A stretch of DNA of 32,216 nucleotides from Lysobacteraceae bacterium (lineage in GTDB: Bacteria > Pseudomonadota > Gammaproteobacteria > Xanthomonadales > Ahniellaceae): the NCBI GenBank assembly GCA_021299185.1, contig JAJTHZ010000108.1:1-32216 (forward strand), read 5' to 3'. A program made the position numbers and the translations under genes. Positions 1 to 7,196 of this stretch are shown here, in pieces. The notes under the pieces are model-generated. The model was not told the origin of the DNA. It made no database searches and was given only the letters and a program-made list of their open reading frames with translations. How positions within the stretch are numbered: the stretch's first letter is position 1; the number at the start of each line of letters is the position of its first letter.

Positions 1-1
1 A

Positions 2-229
2 CAGGACGGACTCCTTCTGCGCCTGTGCGATGAACTGCACGAGACTGCGACGCTGACCGATGAGGTATGGAGCGCTCTCAGTAAGAACCATTCCGAAGAA
101 GCGATGCTCGAACTGCTCCTGCTCGCAGGCTTCTACAGAACTGTCAGCTACTTGTGCAACGCGACGCGATTGCCGCTGGAGTTTGATGCAGCCCGCTTCC
201 CGAACCCACGTGTTGGTAGTGACGCCTAA
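2..229 (+). CDS. Carboxymuconolactone decarboxylase family protein, 3' end (partial)
   Basis: The frame is open from the window edge to a TAA at 227-229, giving the last 75 residues. The text resembles the C-terminal half of CMD/AhpD-like proteins (PF02627): an acidic helix beginning DELHETATLTDEVW, then EEAMLELLLLAGFYRTVSYL and a final LPLEFDAARFP. These are helical alkylhydroperoxidase or decarboxylase-like enzymes, often of unknown substrate; the catalytic Cys-x-x-Cys region would lie outside the window. The stop codon sits inside the sequence GCCTAAC (224-230), which is also the end of the first attC site. The gene runs opposite to the cassette array. Either it is the chromosomal flank into which the array was joined, or it is a cassette gene in inverted orientation. 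The family call is by eye. Confidence 0.7.
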   Translation, partial: QDGLLLRLCDELHETATLTDEVWSALSKNHSEEAMLELLLLAGFYRTVSYLCNATRLPLEFDAARFPNPRVGSDA

Positions 230-314
230 CGCCGTGTTAAGCCGCCGCTGGCCAGCGACGGTCGGTTTGATACCAGCATAGCCCCAGCGGTCGGCTTGAA
301 CACACAGTTAGAGC
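224..314 (-). repeat. Integron attC recombination site (distal)
   Basis: On the minus strand the site begins with a TCTAAC-type inverse core (near 313-307), continues with TGTGTGTTCAAGCCGACC, and ends GGCGGCTTAACACGGC before the core GTTAGGC (230-224). The outer boxes are complementary, and an inner CCGCTGG/CCAGCGG pair extends the cruciform. The order TTCAAGC then GGCTTAAC then GCGTTAG matches canonical attC sites such as that of aadA, which fixes the orientation as leftward. About 90 bp long. Seen directly; family knowledge gives the name. Confidence 0.75.
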
Positions 315-325
315 GCAGCTTTGGG

Positions 326-643
326 TCACAGCGTGAGCACGGCGATGCCAACGAGCGGAAGAACCACGCACGCAATTGTACAGAACGAGGTGAACGCACG
401 TGGCGAAGTGGATCCGGAGGAGCGCTGCCAAGCCAGACCGACAAGCATACCCAATGGAGAAGCGAAGGCGGCACCCAGCCAAAACTGTGCGGCAGCGAGC
501 GGGATCTCGGGCATTGCGGGAACGGACTTGGGCCAACTTGCGAGCAAAAGGGCGGCTCCGCCGAGCAGCTGTGCAGAAGCGATTGCCACAGCGAGGCGCC
601 ATGCGATTATGAGGTCTCGCGGGATGTCCAAATCGCGAAGCAT
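326..643 (-). CDS. Integron cassette gene: small three-helix membrane protein
   Basis: This 105-residue protein starts with MLRDLDIPRDL. The ATG is nine bases past the core site of the upstream attC, and the TAG/TAA-type stop lies twelve bases before the next attC, the tight packing typical of a gene cassette. Three hydrophobic stretches are visible, roughly residues 12-36, 48-73 and 85-104, joined by short polar loops (SWPKSVPAMPE and WQRSSGSTSPR). I do not recognise a family. No strong Shine-Dalgarno precedes it, so it probably depends on upstream cassette transcription. The frame stays open further upstream through the attC to position 892, but translation through the recombination site is unlikely to be the native product. 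Function unknown. Confidence 0.6.
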   Translation of the reverse strand: MLRDLDIPRDLIIAWRLAVAIASAQLLGGAALLLASWPKSVPAMPEIPLAAAQFWLGAAFASPLGMLVGLAWQRSSGSTSPRAFTSFCTIACVVLPLVGIAVLTL

Positions 644-651
644 CTCGGTGC

Positions 652-725
652 GCTCTAACGCGTGAGCTAAGCGGCAGCTCCAATCGCGTAGCGATTGGAC
701 TGTCCGCTTGAGCGAATAGTTAGGC
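652..725 (-). repeat. Integron attC recombination site (proximal)
   Basis: Read leftward it is GCCTAAC (725-719), TATTCGCTCAAGCGGACAG, a perfect 9-bp hairpin (stem TCCAATCGC, loop TAC, stem GCGATTGGA at 699-679), CTGCCGCTTAGCTCACGC and the core GTTAGAG (659-653). The inverse core, core and unequal L-boxes are those of a 74-bp attC, in the same orientation as the distal site. It is the clearest integron signature in the window. Confidence 0.85.
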
Positions 726-902
726 GAAATGTGCCCGGAGCGCGGACTTGAAGCAACCCGGAAGGTGACGCTCTTGGTTGGTGCCCGCGCACGCCCGGAA
801 CTGCTCCCGACTACTCGATGCTGGTTCCTGAGTGCGACGCGAGGCTGACCGGCGCGGGCGAGCAGGAAGTCTGGCTGCGAGTTGTCTCGCACTTGCCGAC
901 AT
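720..902 (-). CDS. Possible 60-aa ORF in the first integron cassette
   Basis: An ATG at 902 opens a 60-residue frame (MSASARQLAARLPARPRRSA...) that ends at a TAA inside the inverse core site at 722-720. A stop inside the attC is what cassette genes usually show. The product is Arg/Ala/Ser-rich with no recognisable motif, and the codon use looks like random high-GC sequence, so it may not be a real gene. It is the only frame that fits the cassette boundaries (core sites 941-935 and 725-719). Many environmental cassettes carry such unrecognisable short ORFs. Confidence 0.3.
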   Translation of the reverse strand: MSASARQLAARLPARPRRSASRRTQEPASSSREQFRACAGTNQERHLPGCFKSALRAHFA

Positions 903-934
903 GAACCTCGCCTCAGCCCACCTGAAACACCAGC

Positions 935-941
935 GCCTAAC
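935..941 (-). other. Third integron core site; start of first cassette (attI-like junction)
   Basis: Minus-strand GTTAGGC matches the consensus GTTRRRY and is followed by about 210 bp that ends at the next attC inverse core, the length of a small cassette. I cannot find a matching inverse core within 100 bp upstream, so this junction looks like the attI side or the broken end of the array rather than a third complete attC. Confidence 0.5.
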
Positions 942-975
942 TGCTAGTAGACCCCAGAATGGGGTGATATTGCGG

Positions 976-1003
976 ACGATATCTGATATCGGGCACCGGT
1001 CAA
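976..1003 (-). promoter_or_regulatory. Candidate sigma-70 promoter reading into the cassette array
   Basis: The minus strand carries TTGACC (1003-998), a 16-base spacer and TATCGT (981-976), matching the -35 box at 5 of 6 and the -10 box at 4 of 6. It would start transcription about 30 bases ahead of the first cassette core, the place of a Pc-type cassette promoter. The -10 overlaps the CGATATC palindrome and the -35 overlaps the CACCGG palindrome. Prediction only. Confidence 0.35.
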
Positions 1004-1263
1004 GTCCGGTGGTTTTCTTCATTGAATCAATGACATCGGCAGATGCAGACAACCCAGAGTGACGTCTAATCTGGCGACCGGACGTCACGTTGCGCTGGCG
1101 GGCGACCTCGGCTTGCTCGGCGCGATGGCCGACGGTGCCGGCGGGGCGCGGTTGGCTCGGGTGCGATGGGTGTTGTCGCGTGGGGCGGTGTCCTGTGTGG
1201 ACAGGCGCTGCGTGGTGGGCCGAATCCGCGGGGCGCGCTTGCTGGCGAAGCCTGCGCGAGGGT

Positions 1264-1290
1264 GGTCGCGCTGCACGCAGCGCTCCTACA
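1264..1290 (-). repeat. REP palindrome (GTAGGAGCGCTGCGTGCAGCG family), single copy
   Basis: The segment GGTCGCGCTGCACGCAGCGC followed by TCCTACA is identical to the copy at 28248-28274 between thrB and thrA, and is the inverse of 28315-28340. It forms a hairpin with a GCGCTGC/GCAGCGC stem. Confidence 0.7.
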
Positions 1291-1368
1291 GGAGTTGCGG
1301 TGGTGCCTGGTTGGTTGTGGGGCGCGCGTTGGCGCGGATTCGGCGGGCGTGCCGCCGTGTGAGCGGCT

Positions 1369-2664
1369 TCAGGCGCTGCGGCCGAACTCCAGCGTCGCCA
1401 CCGCCCCGCCGCCCTCGCGCGGGGCGAGGCTGACGCGCCAGCCGTACAGCTCGCACAAGCGGCGCACGATCGCGAGGCCGAGGCCGGCGCCGGCACCGAC
1501 CGCGCCTTCGCCGCGCACGCCGCGCTCGAACAGCGTCGTCGCCTCGTGTGCGCCGACGCCGGGGCCGGTGTCGGCGATCTGCACGCGGTGCGCCTCGATG
1601 CGCACCTCGACCCGGCCGGCGGGCGTGTACTTGAATGCATTGCCGACCAGGTTGCCCAGCGCCACCGCCAGCACCGACGAGGGAGCGGCGACCTGGGCCG
1701 GCGCGATCCGCTCGATGACCACTTCGACCGGCTTGTTGCCGAGCTGCGGCCGATAAGTGTCGATCACCTGCTCGACGACGGTGGCCACGTCGGACGTCTC
1801 GCCATCAGTCGGCGCGGCGCGTTCGCTGCGCGAGAGCAGCAGCAGGGCCTGGGTCAGTTCGGTCGAATGGCGCGCGGCGCGGTCGATCCGGCGCACGCGC
1901 TCGCGGGTCTTGTCGGGCAGGCCCTCCTGCGCGAGCAACAGCTCGGTCGCGCCGCGGATCACCGCCAGCGGCGTGCGCAGCTCGTGGCTGACGTCGGCGT
2001 TGAACTCACGGTCGCGCACCACCAGCTCGTTGAGCCGGTGCGAGTAGTCGTCCAGCGCGGCGGCCAGTTCGCCGACCTCGTCGGCGGCGAACTGCGGCGC
2101 CAGCGGCGGCGGCTGCTTACCGCGCTCGAAGGCGCGCACCCGCGCGACGAGGTCGGTGACCGGGCGCAGCACCCGCGTGGACAGCCAAACCGCGATCGCA
2201 AGGCTCAGCGCCGAGAAGCCCAGCACCACCAGGACCAGACCCCAGAACAGGGCGTTCCTCGTGCGCCGCTCTTCCGTGATGTCGTACTTCAGGAACACCC
2301 AGTAGTCGTCTGCCTTGCGGGCGGCGAGCTTGTAGGTGCGCAGCACGCCGTCGGATCCGACCTCGCGGACCTCGTGCACGCCGTCGGTGAAGGCACGCCA
2401 CGCGAACGGAACGTTGGCGAACTTCGCTGCGCTGAAGGTACGGCCCTCGATCCGCGAGAAGAACACCGCGCCGCCACTGCCCGGGTCGATCCGGGTCTGC
2501 TCGACCACGCTGTCGACCTCGCGCTGCAGCGTGGTCTCGATCAGCTCGTCCTCCAGCCACTCGCGCATCACCAGCGTGATGCCGGCGAAGGTGACCGTGA
2601 GCCCGGTGCCGAACACCAGGAAGGCGAGGATGATCCGGCTTCTAAGCCGGCGACGGAAGCGCAT
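1369..2664 (-). CDS. Two-component sensor histidine kinase (HAMP, HisKA, HATPase)
   Basis: This 431-residue inner-membrane kinase has a helix at about residues 11-33, a periplasmic sensor domain at 34-139, a second helix at 140-161, a HAMP linker at about 162-216 (LRPVTDL...DEVGEL), and the H-box FNADVSHELRTPLAVIRG with phosphorylated His227. The N-box is NLVGNAFKYTP (338-348), the D-box is DTGPGV (365-370) and the G-box is GAGLGLAIV (391-399), so all catalytic elements are intact. The chosen ATG at 2664 overlaps the end of the response-regulator gene by 23 bases; an in-frame ATG at 2694 is possible but would place thirty more bases inside the regulator. The pair forms one leftward operon. 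The stimulus cannot be read from the sensor domain. Confidence 0.92.
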   Translation of the reverse strand: MRFRRRLRSRIILAFLVFGTGLTVTFAGITLVMREWLEDELIETTLQREVDSVVEQTRIDPGSGGAVFFSRIEGRTFSAAKFANVPFAWRAFTDGVHEVREVGSDGVLRTYKLAARKADDYWVFLKYDITEERRTRNALFWGLVLVVLGFSALSLAIAVWLSTRVLRPVTDLVARVRAFERGKQPPPLAPQFAADEVGELAAALDDYSHRLNELVVRDREFNADVSHELRTPLAVIRGATELLLAQEGLPDKTRERVRRIDRAARHSTELTQALLLLSRSERAAPTDGETSDVATVVEQVIDTYRPQLGNKPVEVVIERIAPAQVAAPSSVLAVALGNLVGNAFKYTPAGRVEVRIEAHRVQIADTGPGVGAHEATTLFERGVRGEGAVGAGAGLGLAIVRRLCELYGWRVSLAPREGGGAVATLEFGRSA

Positions 2665-3334
2665 CGGGATCGACGAGCGAGTAGCCGATGCCATGGCGCG
2701 TATGGATCAGCGGCTTGCCGAAGGGCTTGTCGATCGCCGCGCGCAGCCCGTGGATGTGCACGCGCAACGAATCGGAGTCGGGCAGTTCCTCGCCCCACAC
2801 GCGCATTTCCAGCTCGCGGCGGGTGACGACCGAGGGACTGGCCTCCATCAGCGCCTGCAGCAGCTTGAGCCCCGTGGGGTTCAACTGCAGAAGCTTGCCC
2901 TCGCGGGTGACGATCAGGGTGTCGAGGTTGAACTCGAGGTCGGCCACCTTGAGGATGCGCGACTTCGGGCCGCGCGAGCGGCGCGCGAGCACGGTCAGGC
3001 GCGCCTCGAGTTCCTGCAGCGCGAAGGGCTTGACCATGTAGTCGTCGGCGCCGGACTCGAAGCCGACCAGCTTCTGCTCCAGCGCGTCGCGCGCGGTGAG
3101 CATCAGCACGGGGGTCATCTTGCGCGCTTCCTGGCGCAGGCGGCGGCACAGTTCCAGCCCGTCCATGCCGGGCAGGGTGAGGTCGAGCACGATGGCGTCG
3201 AAGTCCTCCTTGCCGGCGAGGTGCAGGCCGGTGACGCCGTCGCCGGCGAAGTCGACCACGTGGCCTTTCTCGGCGAGGAAATCGCCGATGTTGGCGGCGA
3301 TGTCGGAATTGTCTTCGACGACGAGGATGTGCAT
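2642..3334 (-). CDS. OmpR/PhoB-family response regulator
   Basis: This 230-residue regulator starts MHILVVEDNSDIAANIG. The receiver domain has the acidic pocket Glu7/Asp8, the phospho-acceptor Asp51 in VLDLTLPGMDG, Thr80 and Lys102 (DYMVKPF). A winged-helix DNA-binding domain follows, ending in HIHGLRAAIDKPFGKPLIHTRHG-type text (split here over residues of about 200-222) and the RHGIGYSL wing. It is the first gene of the two-gene operon with the kinase. The frame is open upstream to 3424, but the family start at the receiver beta-1 strand fixes the ATG at 3334. A hairpin terminator lies about 65 bases upstream and separates it from the peptidase operon. Target genes are unknown. Confidence 0.92.
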   Translation of the reverse strand: MHILVVEDNSDIAANIGDFLAEKGHVVDFAGDGVTGLHLAGKEDFDAIVLDLTLPGMDGLELCRRLRQEARKMTPVLMLTARDALEQKLVGFESGADDYMVKPFALQELEARLTVLARRSRGPKSRILKVADLEFNLDTLIVTREGKLLQLNPTGLKLLQALMEASPSVVTRRELEMRVWGEELPDSDSLRVHIHGLRAAIDKPFGKPLIHTRHGIGYSLVDPDALPSPA

Positions 3335-3702
3335 GGCACCAAGCATAAACAACCACGCGGCGATTGGCGAAGGCGCGGCGGCGGGGCGTCGCGCGCGCAA
3401 AAAAATAGGCCCGGGAGGCGCCATTGGGGGAACGCGCCTGACCCGGGCCCAAGCTACTGCCCCGATTACCGTAATCCGCAGGAGCCCGGCGTCGCCGGAG
3501 ACCGCGCAACTACAGTGGGGACCATGCTAGGCCCGACGGCATTAAGTGCCGGTTAAACGCGCGGGCGCGGGGCCATCGTCGGCGTGAAGGATGGTCAACC
3601 CCGTGAAGGGGCTTCGCGAGCGCCGGATCGCGGCGACGTCCGCGCTCGCGCCGCGGCGGCCTGCCGGCTTCGGCGGGCGGACCGCCGTTCGCTCGCCGCC
3701 GC
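3335..3702. other. Intergenic region between peptidase and response regulator
   Basis: No gene is supported. It holds the terminator described separately and about 250 bases of GC-rich sequence between that terminator and the M56 peptidase stop. I see no confident -10/-35 pair for the regulator. Confidence 0.5.
3399..3449 (-). terminator. Rho-independent terminator of the BlaI/M56 operon
   Basis: On the minus strand GGCCCGGG (3449-3442) and GGCGC (3438-3434) pair with GCGCC and CCCGGGCC (3421-3408). The stem is followed by TA and seven T residues (3405-3399). A long GC stem with a U-tract is a strong leftward terminator. It sits about 250 bases past the peptidase stop and just ahead of the response-regulator start, so attenuation of the regulator's own leader is an alternative reading. 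Confidence 0.75.
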
Positions 3703-5181
3703 TCAGCGTCCGAGCGGCTCCGGCGCGCGCGCGCGCAGCACCGCGTCCTGCACGGCCGAGCGCGCATCCTCGAGGCCGAGTTTGTCCAGCGCAGCCGCCT
3801 CCGGCGTGCCCGCCTGCGGCAGCGCCCGGCACAGGCGCGAGCCCACCGAGCGCACGCACTCGATCGGCGGATCGTTGACCAGCACCAGCCGCGGCCGGAT
3901 CACCTGCCGCCGCGGACGCAGGTCGCCGACCGCCGGCGCCGCGGCTACCGGCGTGGTGTCGAGCGAGAGTTCCAGCACCGGTGCGGCGACGGCCGGCGGC
4001 GCGGGTTCGGGCGCCGTCGCCACAGCCCACGGCGCACGGCGCTGCACCGGCGCGTGCGCTGCGGGCGGCACCGCGACCGGCCGCGGTGCCGCCGCCGGCG
4101 GGGGTGCGACCACCACCGGTTCGACCGCCGGCAGGCTTGCTGCCAGGCTGGCCACCGCGCTCTGCGCCAGCGCGACGGTCGGCGTGGGCGCCGGCGCTGT
4201 TTCGCCGGCCGGGCCGTGGCCGGCGAGCAGCGCGGCCAGCGCGAGCAGGCCGGCGCACAGCGCCAGCGCCTGACCGTCGACCCGCGACGGCGTCGCGTCG
4301 GTACCGGCGCCGACGATGCGGCGCACGCGCAGCAGCAGGCTGCCGCCGGTGGCGGCCACCGCGGGCGCGTGGGTGAATCCGCGCAGTTCCTCCAGGCTGG
4401 CCAGGGTGTCGGCGTAGTGCAGCGGGTCGACGCCGCTGCGCAGCACGAGGTCGTCGCAGCAGGCCTCGCGCAGCGCGCGCACGTCGCGCGAGACCCAGTG
4501 CACCGCCGGGTGGTGGAACAGCAGGGTTTCGGCGGCGACCTGCATCAGGTTCACCAGGTAGTCGCCGCGGCTGACATGCGCCAGTTCATGCGCGATCACC
4601 ATCTCCAGCTGGCGCGGCGACAGCGCCAGCAGCGCGCTCGCCGGCAGCACCACCACCGGGCGCAGCCAGCCGACCAGGCTCGGCGTGCGCGCCAGGGTCG
4701 ACGAGACCACGCGCACCGGCCGGCTCACGCGCAGGCGGCCGGCGATGCGCGCGGCGCGCGCGGTCCAGTCGTCGAGGTCGACCGCGCTGCCGAGCAGCAG
4801 CGCGCGCACCGCGCGGAAGCGCCAGGCCTCGCGCACACCCATCGCCAGCACGCCGAGGCCCCAGGCCAGCACCACCAGCGGCAGCCAGGCGTCGACGCGC
4901 TCGGCCCAGCCGCCGGTACCGGCGGCCGCCGCTCCGGCGTCGGCCATCGACACCGCGGCGCCCGGCGCGCCGAGCAGCGCGACCAGGGTGGCAGCGGGCA
5001 GCACGAGCATCAGCAGCAGGGCGAGCAGGCCGCCCGTGTAGCGCACGCGCACGTCGCGTCCGCGCACCAGCAGACGGAACGCGGCATAGGCGGCGGCGAC
5101 CAGCGCGCCCTGCCACAGCGTGTGGATCAGGGTCCAGCCGAGCGCGCGCACGACGTCGGCGAGGGTGCTCTCGAAGCTCAT
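3703..5181 (-). CDS. M56-family (BlaR1/MecR1-type) membrane metallopeptidase
   Basis: The product has 492 residues. Hydrophobic helices lie near residues 15-40, 48-70 and 97-117. The zinc site is VIAHELAHVSRGDY with His198 and His202 as ligands and Glu199 as catalytic base; the downstream REACCDD (238-244) is the usual third-ligand region. A further helix at about 304-321 leads to a long Pro/Ala/Val-rich tail (about 325-420) and a short folded end with two cysteines. Family members cleave a BlaI-type repressor after sensing a signal across the membrane. There is no penicillin-binding sensor domain, so beta-lactam sensing is not implied. The ATG overlaps the repressor's TGA (ATGA), indicating translational coupling. 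No beta-lactamase gene is adjacent. Confidence 0.9.
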   Translation of the reverse strand: MSFESTLADVVRALGWTLIHTLWQGALVAAAYAAFRLLVRGRDVRVRYTGGLLALLLMLVLPAATLVALLGAPGAAVSMADAGAAAAGTGGWAERVDAWLPLVVLAWGLGVLAMGVREAWRFRAVRALLLGSAVDLDDWTARAARIAGRLRVSRPVRVVSSTLARTPSLVGWLRPVVVLPASALLALSPRQLEMVIAHELAHVSRGDYLVNLMQVAAETLLFHHPAVHWVSRDVRALREACCDDLVLRSGVDPLHYADTLASLEELRGFTHAPAVAATGGSLLLRVRRIVGAGTDATPSRVDGQALALCAGLLALAALLAGHGPAGETAPAPTPTVALAQSAVASLAASLPAVEPVVVAPPPAAAPRPVAVPPAAHAPVQRRAPWAVATAPEPAPPAVAAPVLELSLDTTPVAAAPAVGDLRPRRQVIRPRLVLVNDPPIECVRSVGSRLCRALPQAGTPEAAALDKLGLEDARSAVQDAVLRARAPEPLGR

Positions 5182-5579
5182 CGACGGCGCTCCTTCTCCA
5201 GCCGCGCCAGCAGGGCGCGGATCTCGGCCAGTTCCTCCGCCGACGCCGGCGGATCCTCGCCCAGCGCATGCAGCACCAACTGCGACGCCGAGCCACCGAA
5301 CAGGCGCTGGGTGAGGTCGCTCAGGAAGCGCTTCTGCGTGTTCTCGCGCGAGGCCTGCGCCCGGTAGACGTGCGCCCGCTCGCGGTCGTCGCGCGCCACC
5401 AGTCCCTTGCCGTGCATCACCTGCAGCAGCTTCAGGGCGGTCGTGTAGCCCGCGCCGTCGGGCCCGTAGAGCGCCTCGTGCACCTCGCGCACGGTGCACG
5501 GACCGCGGTCCCACAGCACCTGCAGGATGGCCAGCTCGGCGCTGGTCGGCATGGGGGTCTCGGGGCGGCGGCGGGTCAT
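5178..5579 (-). CDS. BlaI/MecI/CopY-family transcriptional repressor
   Basis: This 133-residue protein has the family's winged-helix domain: PTSAELAILQVLWDRGPCTVREV for helices 1-2, GYTTALKLLQVMHGKGLV (residues 44-61) for the recognition helix and wing, then DRERAHVYRA, and a C-terminal dimerisation helix that ends in a charged EKERRR tail. Such repressors are dimers inactivated by their partner membrane peptidase, which is the next gene here with a 4-base overlap. ATG at 5579 is chosen; an ATG at 5552 (before PTSAEL) is a possible shorter start. GGAG about 12 bases upstream may serve as ribosome binding site. The operator was not identified. Confidence 0.9.
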   Translation of the reverse strand: MTRRRPETPMPTSAELAILQVLWDRGPCTVREVHEALYGPDGAGYTTALKLLQVMHGKGLVARDDRERAHVYRAQASRENTQKRFLSDLTQRLFGGSASQLVLHALGEDPPASAEELAEIRALLARLEKERRR

Positions 5580-5675
5580 GGCGGTGGGCGGCTCCGGCAG
5601 CGACGAAACGCATCGTACAGCCGTGCCGGCGCGAATGAAAATGGCCCCGGCGGCGGCGCGGCGGCCGCGGGCGGA

Positions 5676-6590
5676 CTAGCCGGCGCTGGCCGCGCTGCGC
5701 GCCTTGGCCTGCCGCCGCTTGTGGCGCTGTTCGATGTACTCGACGATGCCGCCGGCGACGTCGATCCCGGTGGCGCCTTCGATGCCCTCGAGCCCGGGCG
5801 AGGAGTTGACCTCCAGCACCAGCGGGCCGCGCCGCGAGCGCAGCAGGTCGACGCCGGCCACCGACAGGCCCATCACCGCGGCGCTGCGGATCGCGGCGTC
5901 GGTCTCGGCCGGGGTGAGCACGATCTTCTCGGCGTGCCCGCCGCGATGCAGGTTGGAGCGGAACTCGCCGGCCTTGGCCTGGCGCTTCATCGCCGCGATC
6001 ACCTTGCCGCCCACCACGAAGCAGCGCAGGTCGGCGCCCTTGGCCTCCTTGACGAACTCCTGCACCAGGAAGTTCGCGTAAAGGCCGCGGAAGGCCTCGA
6101 TCACGGAGCGCGACGACGACAGTTTCTCGGCCAGCACCACGCCGGTGCCCTGGGTGCCCTCGACCAGTTTCACCACGTGCGGCGGCTTGCCGAGCATGGC
6201 CAGCAGGTCGGTGGTGTCGTCGGGGTTGTCGCCGAACACGGTGGCCGGCAGGCCGATGCCCTGCTGCGCGAGCAGTTGCAGGCAGCGCAGTTTGTCGCGC
6301 GCGCGCAGGATCGAATCCGAGCGATTGACCACGAAGGTGCCCATCATCTCGAACTGGCGCACCACCGCGGTGCCGTAGAAGGTCACCGAGGCGCCGATGC
6401 GCGGGATCACCGCGTCGTAGTCGGCGATCTCCTTGCCCTTGTAGTGCATGACCAGCTGCTTGGAGTCGATGCGCATGTAGCAGCGCAGCGGATCGAGCAC
6501 GCGCACCTGGTGGCCGCGCGCGCGCGCCGCCTCGACCAGCCGCTGCGTGGAGTAGAGCTTGGCATTGCGCGAGAGGATCGCGATCTTCAT
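5676..6590 (-). CDS. rimK: RimK-type alpha-L-glutamate ligase (ATP-grasp)
   Basis: At 304 residues this is the normal RimK length. It opens with [21 protein letters not shown], has the phosphate-binding EGTQGTG loop at 144-150 with Lys141 before it, the substrate/ATP segment RSNLHRGG at 211-218, and the metal ligands Asp248, Glu260 and Asn262 in [13 protein letters not shown]. RimK adds glutamate residues to the C-terminus of ribosomal protein S6 and can make poly-glutamate; in pseudomonads it alters ribosome content and adaptation. The gene overlaps the protease-like gene upstream by 4 bases, so the two are co-translated. The C-terminal tail is lysine/arginine-rich ([12 protein letters not shown]). 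Activity on S6 is inferred from family. Confidence 0.95.
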   Translation of the reverse strand: MKIAILSRNAKLYSTQRLVEAARARGHQVRVLDPLRCYMRIDSKQLVMHYKGKEIADYDAVIPRIGASVTFYGTAVVRQFEMMGTFVVNRSDSILRARDKLRCLQLLAQQGIGLPATVFGDNPDDTTDLLAMLGKPPHVVKLVEGTQGTGVVLAEKLSSSRSVIEAFRGLYANFLVQEFVKEAKGADLRCFVVGGKVIAAMKRQAKAGEFRSNLHRGGHAEKIVLTPAETDAAIRSAAVMGLSVAGVDLLRSRRGPLVLEVNSSPGLEGIEGATGIDVAGGIVEYIEQRHKRRQAKARSAASAG

Positions 6591-7063
6591 GCGGCGCGTT
6601 TCCCGCGGCGCGCCCGCGGGCGGCCGAGCAGGTAGGACTGGGAGGGATCGACCAGCAGCCGGCCGGCCAGCGCCGTGCGGCCGAGCAGCATCGGGAACAT
6701 CATCCCGCGCCGGCTGGTGAGGTTGGTCTCGATCTCGAAGCCGTGCGCGCCGATCGTGACCTGGGTGCGGATGAACAAACGCACGCGGCGGTCGCCGCTG
6801 GAATCGGTGACCGGGCGCTCGTCGACGACCGGTGCTTCGCACACGTGCGGGCGCTTGCGCCGGCGCGAGGTGGGCAGGATGGTGAAGCGCACCCAGCGCG
6901 CGCCGTCGCGCTGGAACTCCTCCTGGGTCTCGACGTGCAGCGCGGAGGTGCGTGCGCCGGTGTCGACCTTGGCCTTGATCGCGCCGATGCCGAAATCCGG
7001 CAGCGCCAGCCACTCGCGCCAGCCCACCAGGATCGGACCTCCTCCCTTCGCATCGGCGGCCAC
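6587..7063 (-). CDS. RimB-like retropepsin-fold protein (PF05618)
   Basis: The core reads [33 protein letters not shown], the signature of the family annotated as RimK-associated ATP-dependent zinc protease, with the aspartic-protease-like motif DTGA. Later conserved text includes [40 protein letters not shown] and the [12 protein letters not shown] end. In Pseudomonas a homologue, RimB, modulates RimK. No ATG is in frame near the start. I use GTG at 7063 (158 aa), but GTG at 7027 (146 aa) is also strong because a near-perfect AGGAGGT lies at 7043-7037 with 9-base spacing, and it would begin directly at the conserved GWREW. The stop overlaps the rimK ATG. Confidence 0.85.
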   Translation of the reverse strand: MAADAKGGGPILVGWREWLALPDFGIGAIKAKVDTGARTSALHVETQEEFQRDGARWVRFTILPTSRRRKRPHVCEAPVVDERPVTDSSGDRRVRLFIRTQVTIGAHGFEIETNLTSRRGMMFPMLLGRTALAGRLLVDPSQSYLLGRPRARRGKRAA

Positions 7064-7196
7064 GGCGCTTCCCCTGACAGAGGCCCCAGTGTACGGCAGG
7101 CCGGCGCCATCGCGGCGCGCGATCGACTTCCCCGATCGTGCGCGCGACGACCCCGGCGAGGCACGGCGTACCGATCGCGTGCGGCATGCGGTGCGA

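Larger units (their letters stand above)
942..1368. other. Non-coding region upstream of the cassette array; no integrase
   Basis: No convincing gene is present. Short palindromes are dense: CCCCAGAATGGGG (952-964), CGATATCTGATATCG (977-991), CACCGG/CCGGTG (995-1011) and GTGACGTC/GACGTCAC (1059-1066 and 1081-1088). An integrase gene would be expected here reading rightward, but the rightward frames show no tyrosine-recombinase box (RHxxR...Y). A REP palindrome lies at 1264-1290. The rest is featureless GC-rich sequence up to the kinase stop codon. Confidence 0.5.

Noticed and set aside
326-892. A 188-aa leftward frame running through the proximal attC
   Set aside because: The frame passes through a recombination site and has poor coding texture before the inner ATG; the 105-aa protein at 326-643 explains the conserved hydrophobic part.
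1264-1290. Possible terminator for the integron region
   Set aside because: It is a REP element identical to copies elsewhere, with no T-tract, so repeat identity explains it.
1059-1433. A rightward 124-aa frame where an integrase would be expected
   Set aside because: It lacks recombinase motifs (RHxxR, Tyr box) and has biased random high-GC composition.
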